A stretch of DNA of 64,000 nt, from positions 1-64,000 of the forward strand of contig JAJCYM010000085.1 in assembly GCA_029262895.1 (NCBI GenBank), in the 5' to 3' direction. Shown piece after piece: positions 26,147-34,580 of the stretch. How positions within the stretch are numbered: position 1 is the first letter of the stretch; the number at the start of each line of letters is the position of its first letter. Both the position numbers and the translations under genes were made by a program. The notes beneath the pieces were generated by a model. It searched no databases. It saw nothing but the letters and a program-made list of their open reading frames with translations, and was not told where the DNA came from. This DNA is from Roseivirga sp. (GTDB taxonomy: Bacteria; Bacteroidota; Bacteroidia; Cytophagales; Cyclobacteriaceae).

Positions 26147-26896
26147 ATGAAAAAGAAAGTAATAATAGCCCTTGGTCTTTTAATGGTCTGCATGAGCTCA
26201 TGTGTTTATTCATTATTTCCGATCTACACTGATGACACCTTGGTTTATCTGCCGGAATTAGTCGGGAAGTGGCAATCTGAGGATGAAGGTGACGGAGACT
26301 ATCTCGAGTTCAAGTCAAAATTCGGATCCAAGGATAAATTTAATGTTGCCATTGGTCTTGATAGTACAAAGATCGGTGGAACTGCCTTTGGTCAGAAGGA
26401 ATATGACATTGAGGAACTTCTCAAGCGGTTTAAGGCTCCGGATTCTATTACAGATGGGAAGGATGGTAAAACGGCCAATTTCAGTAATCTAGGTACTTTG
26501 AGTGCAGATAAGATGAACTATAGCATGACGGTCTACGAAGACGGCAAGGCAAAAGAGAAATACGAAGTTCATTTGGTACGAATTGGTAGTGATATTTTTA
26601 TGGATTTATACCCATTTGAAAGTTTTCATATCGAAAAGGTTTCAGAAAATCACTTCCCTGTGCATACTTTTATGAAAATTCAGGTTCGCGAAAACGAGTT
26701 TGATATGACGATGTTTGACCTTGAAAAACTCAATAAGCTCTTCGACAGCAATTTGATTAGAATGAGACATGAGAATGTAGATGGAACGATTCTTATTACT
26801 GCTCAGACCAAAGAGATTCAGAAATTTTTGAGTAAATACTCAGATGATGAATCTGTCTTTGATGAAACCGCTACATATTCCAGAATTGGTCAATGA
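26147..26896 (+). CDS. Hypothetical lipoprotein encoded with a LytS/LytTR pair
   Basis: A 249-aa lipoprotein (CMSSC, cysteine at residue 19). I do not recognise the family. The mature part begins SLFPIYTDDTLVYLPELVGKW, which resembles lipocalin-like entry segments (a G-x-W near the start), and has a beta-rich middle. Its stop overlaps the kinase start (ATGA, 26893-26896), so it is made together with the two-component pair. That position suggests a role as sensor accessory or as a target of the system; this is inference. Confidence 0.8.
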   Translation: MKKKVIIALGLLMVCMSSCVYSLFPIYTDDTLVYLPELVGKWQSEDEGDGDYLEFKSKFGSKDKFNVAIGLDSTKIGGTAFGQKEYDIEELLKRFKAPDSITDGKDGKTANFSNLGTLSADKMNYSMTVYEDGKAKEKYEVHLVRIGSDIFMDLYPFESFHIEKVSENHFPVHTFMKIQVRENEFDMTMFDLEKLNKLFDSNLIRMRHENVDGTILITAQTKEIQKFLSKYSDDESVFDETATYSRIGQ

Positions 26897-27903
26897 GCTT
26901 CTTGACAAAACTTATTAACTCAAAATGGATTCAGCACCTGGCTTTCTGGGTGCTGTCCATTTATGTGATAGGATCCTACTTTTCAATCTCCAGTATTTTC
27001 AAGTTTATCGACATCATTTATGCCTTGGTTTTTCATATTCCATTGCTATTGCTGGTATATGTCAATTTGAATTTGCTGGTTCCCAGGTTTCTGCAGGTGA
27101 GAAAGTACTTCTTGTTCTTGGTGCTTTCAGCCGCTAATCTGGGCTTAGCATACCTGGTGCACGAGTTGGTATTTGAGATAGTGCTGCCCCTAATTCCATC
27201 CATTTATATGGTGTCATTTATTGACTGGCAGATTTTGGTTCAAATCTTTGTCATCTATCTTACCGTGAGCACTTTATTCAAGCTTTCCAGATCCTGGTAT
27301 ACACTGCAAAATGTGGAAAAGGAGAAACTGGCGCTGGAGCTGAGTTCCCTTAAAACCCAGGTGAATCCTCACTTCTTTTTTAACAGCTTGAATAGTATCT
27401 ATTCCCTGGCCCTTAAGAAGGATGATCGAACACCGGAAGTGGTACTTGAGCTTTCGGAGCTTATGCGCTATATGCTTTATGAGGTAGGTGATGAGAAAGT
27501 GCCCTTGACCAAGGAAATTGAGATTATGAATGCCTACTTGGATTTACAGCGACTAAGGGCTGATGAGTCCACTCGAATTGATTTCAAAGTAGAAGGAGAA
27601 GTGGAGGACAAGATGATTGCCCCACTACTCTTTTTTCCTCTTATTGAAAATAGCTTCAAACATGGGGTAAAAGGTACTTCACAGGCTGCTTATGTAGATA
27701 TAAGAATGTCTATCCATGAAAACGAATTAGAATTTGAGATATCAAATAATCAGGGTCAGGTGGATGATGTGGAACATGGTAAATTTGGAGGTATAGGTTT
27801 GGAGAACGTGAGGAAACGTCTGAACTTAATATACTCTTCGGCAGATTTACAGATTCAAAACACGCTGGACATGTTCACGGTGAAAATTAAATTGACCTTA
27901 TGA
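26893..27903 (+). CDS. LytS-type sensor histidine kinase, second copy
   Basis: A 336-aa kinase with four membrane helices (about 12-130), a short linker and the motif NPHFFFNSLNSIYSL (about 155-170), an N-box FFPLIENSFKHGV (about 247-260) and a late G-box GGIGLENVRKRL. It is a paralog of the kinase at 18678, sharing the same layout. It overlaps both neighbours by ATGA, giving the fixed order lipoprotein, kinase, regulator. The signal is unknown; the lipoprotein could feed it information from the envelope. Confidence 0.93.
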   Translation: MSFLTKLINSKWIQHLAFWVLSIYVIGSYFSISSIFKFIDIIYALVFHIPLLLLVYVNLNLLVPRFLQVRKYFLFLVLSAANLGLAYLVHELVFEIVLPLIPSIYMVSFIDWQILVQIFVIYLTVSTLFKLSRSWYTLQNVEKEKLALELSSLKTQVNPHFFFNSLNSIYSLALKKDDRTPEVVLELSELMRYMLYEVGDEKVPLTKEIEIMNAYLDLQRLRADESTRIDFKVEGEVEDKMIAPLLFFPLIENSFKHGVKGTSQAAYVDIRMSIHENELEFEISNNQGQVDDVEHGKFGGIGLENVRKRLNLIYSSADLQIQNTLDMFTVKIKLTL

Positions 27904-28586
27904 GTATCAGGTGCATTATAGTTGATGATGAGCCATTATCGAGAGACGTATTAAATACGTACGTTTCCGATCATCCCGATTTGGAGTTGGTGGGAACTTG
28001 CAAGGACGCGTTTGATGCAATGAGTGCTTTGGAATCCAGACAAGTCGATTTGGTCTTTTTGGACATCAACATGCCTAAGCTTTCTGGAATCAACTTTTAC
28101 AAATCATTGAACCAAAAACCCAATGTAATTTTCACCACAGCTTATCCGGAATTTGCCGTGGAGGGCTTTGAGCTTAATGCCATAGATTATCTGCTCAAGC
28201 CTTTTTCCTTTGAACGATTTGTACAGGCAGTGAATAAGGTGAAAGAGAAAATCAGAACTTCAGAAGGCAGTGCGAACGAAGGGCATATTATGCTTAAAGC
28301 AGACAAAAAAATGTACAAAATCAACTATGCCGACATCCTCTATTTTGAATCGCTGGGTGATTATGTCAAGGTCCATATTAATGACAAGGTTCTGATTGTC
28401 ACCATCACCTTAAAGAAGTTGCTCGAGGAACTTCCCGGAGATTTATTCCTGAGAACTCATAAGTCCTATATCATCTCAAAGCAAAAAATAGAGTATGTGG
28501 AAGGCAACCAAATCAAGATAGGAGAAAAGATGATTGGAATTGGACAATCCTTCAAAGAAGAGGTTTTAAGGCAAATTAAGAGCTAG
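27900..28586 (+). CDS. LytTR family response regulator, second copy
   Basis: A 228-aa regulator. Receiver domain about 3-120 (VDDEP, phospho-acceptor in FLDINMPKLSG, FTTAYPEFA, YLLKPFSFERF); LytTR domain about 130-226 (ILYFESLGDYVKVH, LRTHKSYIISK). It shares many receiver positions with the regulator at 19754. It is expected to control genes for the response to its kinase's signal. A 30-base palindrome follows 8 bases after the stop and probably ends the operon. Confidence 0.94.
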   Translation: MSIRCIIVDDEPLSRDVLNTYVSDHPDLELVGTCKDAFDAMSALESRQVDLVFLDINMPKLSGINFYKSLNQKPNVIFTTAYPEFAVEGFELNAIDYLLKPFSFERFVQAVNKVKEKIRTSEGSANEGHIMLKADKKMYKINYADILYFESLGDYVKVHINDKVLIVTITLKKLLEELPGDLFLRTHKSYIISKQKIEYVEGNQIKIGEKMIGIGQSFKEEVLRQIKS

Positions 28587-28594
28587 AAGCTAAA

Positions 28595-28624
28595 GATCAG
28601 TCAGGTTTTAAAACCTAACTGATC
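28595..28624. terminator. 30-base palindrome after the second LytTR operon
   Basis: GATCAGTCAGGTTTT and AAAACCTAACTGATC pair with one mismatch and no loop; the tip would open to a small A/T loop. It stands 8 bases after the regulator stop and is well placed as a terminator. It has no long T-tract, so it could also be a dispersed palindromic repeat. Confidence 0.5.
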
Positions 28625-28680
28625 TATTGCTTCAATCAAGGCCTTACTAGTGGTCTCAGCGTCTCACTGAGATTAACCCC

Positions 28681-28710
28681 AATCAGAGTCACTCGCAGAG
28701 GACTCTGATT
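28681..28710. repeat. Palindromic repeat, family D, copy 1
   Basis: AATCAGAGTC-actcgcagag-GACTCTGATT, 10-bp perfect arms around a 10-base loop. The same sequence including the loop appears at 57460-57487 and, with changes in one arm, at 57589-57616. It lies in the 163-base gap before the DUF819 gene, next to another stem (TCTCAG...CTGAGA, 28654-28672). Confidence 0.75.
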
Positions 28711-28749
28711 ATGTAGCATTAATAGATAAATACTATCTTATGGGGCGAC

Positions 28750-29895
28750 ATGATCCAAAACCCTCTTTACATCCTTGCATTCCTCTGTGGACTGATAGCG
28801 CTATCGGAGTGGCTTTGCAAAAAGACCGTTCTTAAACATATCAGCAGCTCCTTGCTGGTAATCATTCTGACTGCCATTGTCGCCAATTTTGGTTTGTTGC
28901 CCTCAGCTTCAAATGCCAGTCCTATTTATGACAGTATTTTCAAATATGTGGCACCGGCAAGTATTTTCTTTTTACTACTAGGAGTAAGTCTTAAACAGCT
29001 CAGAAAGGCAGGAATTCCGATGCTGATTATGTTTTTCATAGGAGCCATTGGGACGATACTTGGTGTGATTGTCGCCATTCAACTGGTGGATGGGCCGGCA
29101 GTATTTGGAGACTCTTATAATGCCATAGCCGGTATGATGACCGGTACTTATATTGGAGGAAGTGTAAACTTTAATGCCGTGGCCCTGCATTATGATGTGG
29201 TACGCGAAGGAGCGGTATATACCGGAATTGTGGTGGCCGATAATATCGTGACGGCTGTTTGGATGATGGTGACCATTTCTATGCCGGCCCTGTTGAACAA
29301 GTGGAGGCCAAGAAAGCAATTGGTTGCGCAGTCAGATGGAGCAGGGGAAGCACATGACGACAACGAGAAAATGAACCCTATGACACTGGCAGTACTCCTG
29401 GGTATGGCACTCTTGACATTCCTTATTTCTGATTGGATTGCCGAAACGCTCAGTGCAAGAGGCATTGAGTTACCGTCCATTATCATCCTGACCACTTTCG
29501 CTTTGATACTAGCGCAGTTTCCGATAGTTCAGCGTTTAAGCGGTGCTAAGCTCTTGGGTATGTTCTCAGTTTACTTATTTCTGGCAGTGGTAGGTGCGTT
29601 CTGCGAAGTGACCGCCCTTGCGGATGTTGGTGAACTCGCTGGCAGTATCATTCTATTTACAGTGGCCATAGTGGTAGTCCATGGCTTATTTATTTTTATT
29701 GTGGGTCTTATTATTAAATCGGATTGGTATTTAATGGCGATTGCCTCGCAGGCGAATATCGGAGGCGGTTCAACCGCTCTGGCTTTGGCTAAAAGTTATA
29801 ATCGGCAGGACTTATTACTTCCTGCTATTCTTGCCGGATCTCTTGGCTCCGGAGTGGGTACTTACTTTGGGTTTTTGGTGGCGGGAATGCTGTAA
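28750..29895 (+). CDS. DUF819 family membrane protein (YjcL-like)
   Basis: A 381-aa polytopic protein with about ten membrane helices. Family features are the N-terminal LIALSEWL, the glycine-rich MMTGTYIGGSVNFNAVAL and, near the end, QANIGGGSTALALAKS in a repeat-like relation. DUF819 proteins are putative transporters with an inverted-repeat architecture; the substrate is unknown. Two palindromes precede it. The stop is separated by 2 bases from the convergent FGE-like gene. Confidence 0.9.
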   Translation: MIQNPLYILAFLCGLIALSEWLCKKTVLKHISSSLLVIILTAIVANFGLLPSASNASPIYDSIFKYVAPASIFFLLLGVSLKQLRKAGIPMLIMFFIGAIGTILGVIVAIQLVDGPAVFGDSYNAIAGMMTGTYIGGSVNFNAVALHYDVVREGAVYTGIVVADNIVTAVWMMVTISMPALLNKWRPRKQLVAQSDGAGEAHDDNEKMNPMTLAVLLGMALLTFLISDWIAETLSARGIELPSIIILTTFALILAQFPIVQRLSGAKLLGMFSVYLFLAVVGAFCEVTALADVGELAGSIILFTVAIVVVHGLFIFIVGLIIKSDWYLMAIASQANIGGGSTALALAKSYNRQDLLLPAILAGSLGSGVGTYFGFLVAGML

Positions 29896-29897
29896 GC

Positions 29898-30707
29898 TTA
29901 CTCCACAATCTCGAATATGCATCGGAAACCAAGCCAAGCCTCCGCGCCTTCATAGTTAAACTCATTGGTCCAAACAGAGGCATCGTTACCCTCTTTCCAA
30001 CTTCCTCCCATGGCTACTCCTCTGGCACTTGTCATTTCAGAAACGTTATCGAAAAGATTGTAAAGGCCCAGCGTTTCGCTTTTGGTCTTGTAGATATGAC
30101 TTACGCGATAGGCATTGTTAAGCAGGTCATTCTTTTTCATTTTGAAAAATTTCATGTTGCCAGCAGCCATCTTATCCAATTGCTTGAGCATTCGTTTTTC
30201 CTGAGTCATAAACCTGATTCGCGCCCATTCCTTATTCGTGGGCAATCGGAACAAGAATTTTTTGGGAAAGTTAGCACGCTGCTTCGGAGGCATTGCGTCA
30301 AGTTCTTTCTGGAATTTGTCCTTTCGCCACTCACAAAAGGTTAGGATTTGATCGTAGGTAATGGCCACAACTGGCATTAGATCCAGCGCTTCCTCATTAA
30401 AAAATTTCCGAGAAATTACGCTTGAGGTCATTCCCGGAAATAAAGCTTCCCACTTTTTAAAATCAGGAAAATTGGAAAGGTACTCTTCTGAGCCTTCACC
30501 ATGCTTTTCCTTCATATCAGACAGGAAAGACTTCCATAACATGACAGGCACTTCTGTAATATCCATACAGAGCCTGAAATTCATGGCCAATGTATTCTGG
30601 GCACAGAAATAGTCATTCTCCTGTTTTCCGCAAGTCGAGCATCGATTTGCATCGATGGTGAATCCCGGAATAAGAAATAACAATAGTATTGTTACTGATT
30701 TTAACAT
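29898..30707 (-). CDS. Exported formylglycine-generating-enzyme-like (SUMF1/PvdO) protein
   Basis: A protein of about 269 aa. The ATG at 30707 starts the signal peptide (MLKSVTILLLFLIPGF); a GTG at 30722 is less likely. The FGE-sulfatase domain is shown by FRLCMDITEVPVMLWKSFL, YDQILTFCEWR, FRLPTNKEWARI, NLFDNVSEMTS, VAMGGSWKEG and the ending GFRCIFEI. Two neighbouring cysteines as in active FGE are not seen near the C-terminal motif, so true sulfatase activation is doubtful. Many exported homologs are structural or have unknown roles. It is not beside the sulfatase at 41747. Confidence 0.82.
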   Translation of the reverse strand: MLKSVTILLLFLIPGFTIDANRCSTCGKQENDYFCAQNTLAMNFRLCMDITEVPVMLWKSFLSDMKEKHGEGSEEYLSNFPDFKKWEALFPGMTSSVISRKFFNEEALDLMPVVAITYDQILTFCEWRKDKFQKELDAMPPKQRANFPKKFLFRLPTNKEWARIRFMTQEKRMLKQLDKMAAGNMKFFKMKKNDLLNNAYRVSHIYKTKSETLGLYNLFDNVSEMTSARGVAMGGSWKEGNDASVWTNEFNYEGAEAWLGFRCIFEIVE

Positions 30708-30757
30708 GGTCGGGTCGACCACTAAAATACTAAATATTATGCGATAAATGGTAGAAT

Positions 30758-31132
30758 CTAACTCGGCTCAAATAAGGCACATACGGCTCCGGCAGGGTCT
30801 TCAATAAAGCAATAATTACCCATGGCTCCGGCACCCTTCACATCAGAAAGTAATTTACCTCCCATTTTTTCACACTGTTCACGACTTTCCTTAAGGTTGG
30901 CCACATTGATGTATATCATCCATTGAGACGGGATGTCCTTATTGCCTCCTTGTTTGTGGCAAACACCAGCTTTAGGCTCTCCATCTGCCGTCATATTGTA
31001 GTCATCATAGTCGCCCATGTTTACAGGCTCAGGTTTCCAACCAGTTACATTGGCGTAAAAGTCTTTAACCTCCGTGGCATTCGGTACGGTCAGATCGATC
31101 CATCCGATAGTTCCAATTACAGATTTTTCCAT
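30758..31132 (-). CDS. VOC family protein
   Basis: A 124-aa single VOC domain. It starts IGTIGWIDLTVPNATEVKDFY, has a central GVCHKQGGN loop and ends CFIEDPAGAVCALFEPS, the last strand with the metal-ligand glutamate. It is close to the family of predicted glyoxalase/bleomycin-resistance-like enzymes of Bacteroidota. It is probably read with the FGE-like gene (50 bases downstream) and with the upstream YfiT-like and reductase genes, all on the same strand. Confidence 0.88.
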   Translation of the reverse strand: MEKSVIGTIGWIDLTVPNATEVKDFYANVTGWKPEPVNMGDYDDYNMTADGEPKAGVCHKQGGNKDIPSQWMIYINVANLKESREQCEKMGGKLLSDVKGAGAMGNYCFIEDPAGAVCALFEPS

Positions 31133-31199
31133 AGTTCTTTTTTTTGATCAAATAAAGGCTGATCTACTCATTTGGCACTCATACTTTAGTATGAAAGAG

Positions 31200-31730
31200 C
31201 TACCAACCCATTCTTTTTTTCAAATCAGTGATATGCGCAACATGATGTTTGCTGTGCCAGGCATAAAGCGCAATAGTCCATTTAAGGGTGTGATTTTGCC
31301 CGTTTTCGGGATGAACGAAGTACTTCTCAAGATCGGTCTCAGAAAGGGATTTTAGCAAAAAGACCCATCTCTGATGAACCATATCCAGAAGGTTTAACGA
31401 AACAGCAATGGGCATCGATTTCTGATACTCCAACTCTGCCCAGATCTTTTCGTCATAAGCCTTGATCCTTGGACTGTCTTCAGTCAAGGTCCAATGAAAT
31501 CTCATATAACTGTTGATATGGCTGTCAGGAACATGATGAACAACCTGTCTCAAAGTCCATCCTCCAGGACGGTATGTTGTGTCTAATTGTTCATCTGTCA
31601 ACCCTTCAACAGCTTCGCGCATTGCCTTGGGGCAATTTTCTATGTCACTAATCCATTCCACAATTAATGCGGAATCGATATGCTCTGGCGGATTAAATTT
31701 TCCAATAGGAAATCTAAGGTCTTTCGTCAT
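31200..31730 (-). CDS. YfiT-like bacillithiol transferase/DinB-fold metal-dependent protein
   Basis: A protein of about 176 aa (ATG at 31730; an upstream TTG lies inside the preceding gene's tail). It has a DinB-like four-helix fold. The start is LRFPIGKFNPPEHI and the metal histidines lie in VVHHVPDSHINSYMRF and AWHSKHHVAHI. YfiT-like proteins are Ni/Zn-dependent thiol transferases of the bacillithiol-S-transferase group. The reductase gene ends 10 bases upstream, so they are co-transcribed. A thiol-transfer or detoxification role is plausible. Confidence 0.85.
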   Translation of the reverse strand: MTKDLRFPIGKFNPPEHIDSALIVEWISDIENCPKAMREAVEGLTDEQLDTTYRPGGWTLRQVVHHVPDSHINSYMRFHWTLTEDSPRIKAYDEKIWAELEYQKSMPIAVSLNLLDMVHQRWVFLLKSLSETDLEKYFVHPENGQNHTLKWTIALYAWHSKHHVAHITDLKKRMGW

Positions 31731-31740
31731 TTCAAGCTTT

Positions 31741-32640
31741 TTAATGTACGTTTTTACCAACGGAGGCTACCCATATTTCGAACCACTGCTGTCTGGTTAG
31801 GCTAACATTCATAGAATTCACAGCCGACTCGATTCGTTTTATTTGACCCGAACCAACAACTGGAATGATGTTGGCCGGATGCATCAATAACCATTGGTAC
31901 ATTACCTGATCTACGGAAGTTTCATGGCTTTTGGCCAAGCGGTGTAGTACATTTTTCACGGTAAGGTACCGCTGTGTTTCTGCAGAAAAAATTGAACCTC
32001 CGGCAAGTGGCGACCATGCCATAGGTGGTATTTTGTGTTGAATGCAATGATCCAAGACACCATTATCAAAATTGTTCAGGGCAACCGCTGAGATTTCAAC
32101 TTGATTTGTCACCAATCTAAAGTCAAGATAAGATTGTAGCATATCAAACTGATGAGGAAGAAAATTCGAAACCCCAAACTCCTTGACTTTGCCACCCTTT
32201 CTCAAGTTTTCAAATGCCTGGGCCACTTCTTCAGGATTCATCAATGGGTCAGGCCTATGAATTAAGAGCAGATCAATTTGCTCTCTATTTAGATTTTGAA
32301 GCGATGATTCTACAGAGGAGATAATATGTTTTGAACTTGTGTCATAGTGCTTTATATAGTGAGCGGGGCGAGCATCTGACAAGAGTCTGATCCCAAATTT
32401 CGTGACAATTTTTAGAGCTTTATTTAGACCCGGATTTTGAGCCATAACGGCTCCAAAAAGAGCTTCACATTGGTAATTCCCATATATATCAGCATGATCG
32501 AAAGTATCAACACCCAACTCCATGCATTGTTCTATCAAACTGAGAATTTGATTAGAATTTAAATTCCATTGATTCAAACGCCACATGCCAAGGACGATTC
32601 GCGATATTTCCAATGACTCACTGAGCTTTACTCTTTCCAT
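31741..32640 (-). CDS. Aldo/keto reductase (YdhF-like)
   Basis: A 299-aa TIM-barrel oxidoreductase using NADPH. The catalytic set is Asp and Tyr in FDHADIYGNY, Lys in KIVTKFG and His in LLLIHRPDPL. NADPH-binding residues lie in VVGSGQIKRIESAV near the end. It reduces aldehydes or ketones; the substrate is unknown. It stands first in the operon reductase, YfiT-like, VOC, FGE-like, a small detoxification-looking set. Confidence 0.92.
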   Translation of the reverse strand: MERVKLSESLEISRIVLGMWRLNQWNLNSNQILSLIEQCMELGVDTFDHADIYGNYQCEALFGAVMAQNPGLNKALKIVTKFGIRLLSDARPAHYIKHYDTSSKHIISSVESSLQNLNREQIDLLLIHRPDPLMNPEEVAQAFENLRKGGKVKEFGVSNFLPHQFDMLQSYLDFRLVTNQVEISAVALNNFDNGVLDHCIQHKIPPMAWSPLAGGSIFSAETQRYLTVKNVLHRLAKSHETSVDQVMYQWLLMHPANIIPVVGSGQIKRIESAVNSMNVSLTRQQWFEIWVASVGKNVH

Positions 32641-32727
32641 CTCAAAACTATTGTAACAAGATTCAAAGAAGTTTTCTAAAACTCACAATTTGTCTTATTA
32701 ATTTGCAGTCAGATAAAACACTTATCA

Positions 32728-33069
32728 ATGCTTAAAATTTATCATAACCCAAGATGCAGCAAGAGTAGGGAAACCCTGCAGATTATTCAGGATAGCAATA
32801 CCGATGTTGAGATTGTTGAATACTTGAATGATATTCCAACAGCCAAAGAATTAAAATCTATTCTTAATAAATTGGGGTTGCAGGCGAGCCAGATTATCAG
32901 AAAAGGAGAGCCCGTATTCAAGGAGCAATTTAAGGGTAAAACGTTGTCAAATGACCAATGGATTGATGCTATGATCCAGTACCCTAAATTGATGGAGCGT
33001 CCAATTGTGATCAAAGGTGATCAGGCCGTGCTGGGCAGGCCCCCACAAAATGTAATCGACCTGATTTAG
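32728..33069 (+). CDS. ArsC/Spx-fold arsenate reductase-like protein
   Basis: A 113-aa thioredoxin-fold protein. The N-terminal NPRCSKSRETLQI contains the ArsC active cysteine (about residue 9), and downstream are IIRKGEP and RPIVIKGDQAVLGRPP, whose Arg residues bind arsenate in ArsC. It therefore fits glutaredoxin-coupled arsenate reductase. No other ars genes are near, so the role may be in general thiol chemistry. The last 4 bases overlap the convergent arginine decarboxylase stop (33066-33069). Confidence 0.9.
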   Translation: MLKIYHNPRCSKSRETLQIIQDSNTDVEIVEYLNDIPTAKELKSILNKLGLQASQIIRKGEPVFKEQFKGKTLSNDQWIDAMIQYPKLMERPIVIKGDQAVLGRPPQNVIDLI

Positions 33070-34451
33070 TAGCCCAGAGTTTGGAGCATGCCTTCGTAAG
33101 ATTGCTCCTCACTGAAGACTGAAGTAGTAAACTCCCCGTCCTCCGATTTATCAATTAACACGTGTTTGGGTGCGGGAATCAGGCAGTGTTGAATACCCCC
33201 ATAACCCCCTAAGGATTCCTGGTAGGCTCCGGTATGAAAGAGTCCGATATAGAGATTCTCATCTTCCTCTATCAGAGGGAGAAATACTTCCGATGAATGA
33301 GCTTCGGAGTTATAATAGTCCATGCTATCACAGGTAAGCCCACCAATATTCACTTTTTGAAATTGGTGATCCCATTTGTTGACGGCAAGCAGAATAAATT
33401 TCTGATTAGTACCCCAAGTATCTGGCAAATGCGTGATAAAAGAGCCGTCAATCATATACCATAACTCCTTGTCGTTCTGTAGTTTCTGATCAAGTATGGA
33501 GTAGATATGCGCCCCACTTTCACTTACGGTGAAGCTGCCAAATTCAGTAATTATGTTTGGGACAGGAACATCGTTTTTGTCACAAATCCATTTGATGTTC
33601 TCAATGATTTGGTCTACAACGTAGTCATAGTCAAATTCAAAGTTCAGAGAAGTTTTCACTGGAAACCCACCACCGATATCAACGGTATCCAATTCTGGAC
33701 AGATTTTTTTTAATTCACAGTATTTATACATGAAACGGCTCAACTCACTCCAATAATAGGCCGTGTCTCTGATACCCGTATTGATGAAGAAATGAAGCAT
33801 TTTGAGTTTTGCCCTGGAAGGCTCGATTTGCTCTTTATACAAATCCAGAATGCTGCTATACCGAACGCCCAATCTGGAAGTATAAAATTCAAAATTGGGT
33901 TCTTCATCAGCCGCAATCCTGATCCCTACCTGATAGGAACCAGAGACATTGTCTTCATAAAAACCTAACTCATTGAGGTTGTCAATGATCGGGATGCAGT
34001 TTGTAAAACCCTCATTAATAAGCTCACTTATGTATTGGATGTAGAGGGGACGTTTGAAACCGTTGCAAATAATCATCAAGTCTTTGCCGAGTTTTCCTGC
34101 CTGGTAAAGATTTTTGATGATGGGAATGTCAAAAGAAGAGGATGTTTCTATGTGACCGTCATTCGCTAAAACTTCTTCAAGAACGAAACTGAAATGCGAG
34201 GATTTAGTGCAATAACAATAGGTGTAGTTGCCGGCATACTCATGCTTTTTGATGGCCGTTTCGAACCAATTTCGTGATTTTTGGATGTTCTCCTTGATTT
34301 TTGGTAGATAGCTAATCCTTAAAGGAGTTCCGTGCTCTTCAATGATCTCTTTCAGAGGGATGTCATGAAAGCTCAGGTATTTGCCATCAACCTTGAATTC
34401 CTCAGAAGGAAAGTCGAAGGTTTGTTCGATTAGGTCGCTGTACTTTTTCAT
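33066..34451 (-). CDS. speA: Arginine decarboxylase, short Bacteroidota type
   Basis: A 461-aa PLP enzyme of the alanine racemase/ornithine decarboxylase fold that turns arginine into agmatine. The PLP lysine is in YCYCTKSSHFSF (about 80). DIGGGFPV is the phosphate-binding glycine loop. The C-terminal FHTGAYQESLGGYGGI and HCLIPAPKH close the active site. It is shorter than proteobacterial SpeA, as normal in this phylum. It diverges from arginase-argS across a 129-base gap. The family call is firm; arginine versus another basic amino acid is inferred from context. Confidence 0.85.
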   Translation of the reverse strand: MKKYSDLIEQTFDFPSEEFKVDGKYLSFHDIPLKEIIEEHGTPLRISYLPKIKENIQKSRNWFETAIKKHEYAGNYTYCYCTKSSHFSFVLEEVLANDGHIETSSSFDIPIIKNLYQAGKLGKDLMIICNGFKRPLYIQYISELINEGFTNCIPIIDNLNELGFYEDNVSGSYQVGIRIAADEEPNFEFYTSRLGVRYSSILDLYKEQIEPSRAKLKMLHFFINTGIRDTAYYWSELSRFMYKYCELKKICPELDTVDIGGGFPVKTSLNFEFDYDYVVDQIIENIKWICDKNDVPVPNIITEFGSFTVSESGAHIYSILDQKLQNDKELWYMIDGSFITHLPDTWGTNQKFILLAVNKWDHQFQKVNIGGLTCDSMDYYNSEAHSSEVFLPLIEEDENLYIGLFHTGAYQESLGGYGGIQHCLIPAPKHVLIDKSEDGEFTTSVFSEEQSYEGMLQTLGY

Positions 34452-34509
34452 CTAATACGGAGTTCGCCAAGCGATTTAAAACAGCGCAATTTTCGAATAA
34501 AAATCCGAC

Positions 34510-34558
34510 TTAACCAAGCCGTGCTTTTTCATCGCTCACAACGATATTCTTTGGTTAA
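34510..34558. promoter_or_regulatory. Spaced inverted repeat in the arginine divergent promoter region
   Basis: TTAACCAA (34510-34517) and TTGGTTAA (34551-34558) form 8-bp perfect arms separated by 33 bases. They lie between speA and arginase. A dimeric or looping regulator could use them; AT-rich sequence makes chance occurrence possible. Confidence 0.3.
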
Positions 34559-34564
34559 ATAAAT

Positions 34565-34572
34565 TAGCTTTG
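34565..34572 (+). promoter_or_regulatory. -7 box before the arginase gene
   Basis: TAGCTTTG matches TAnnTTTG exactly and ends 8 bases before the ATG at 34581. If used, transcription would begin 1-4 bases before the start codon. A TTG at the correct -33 distance is not seen. Confidence 0.4.
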
Positions 34573-34580
34573 TAGACGAT

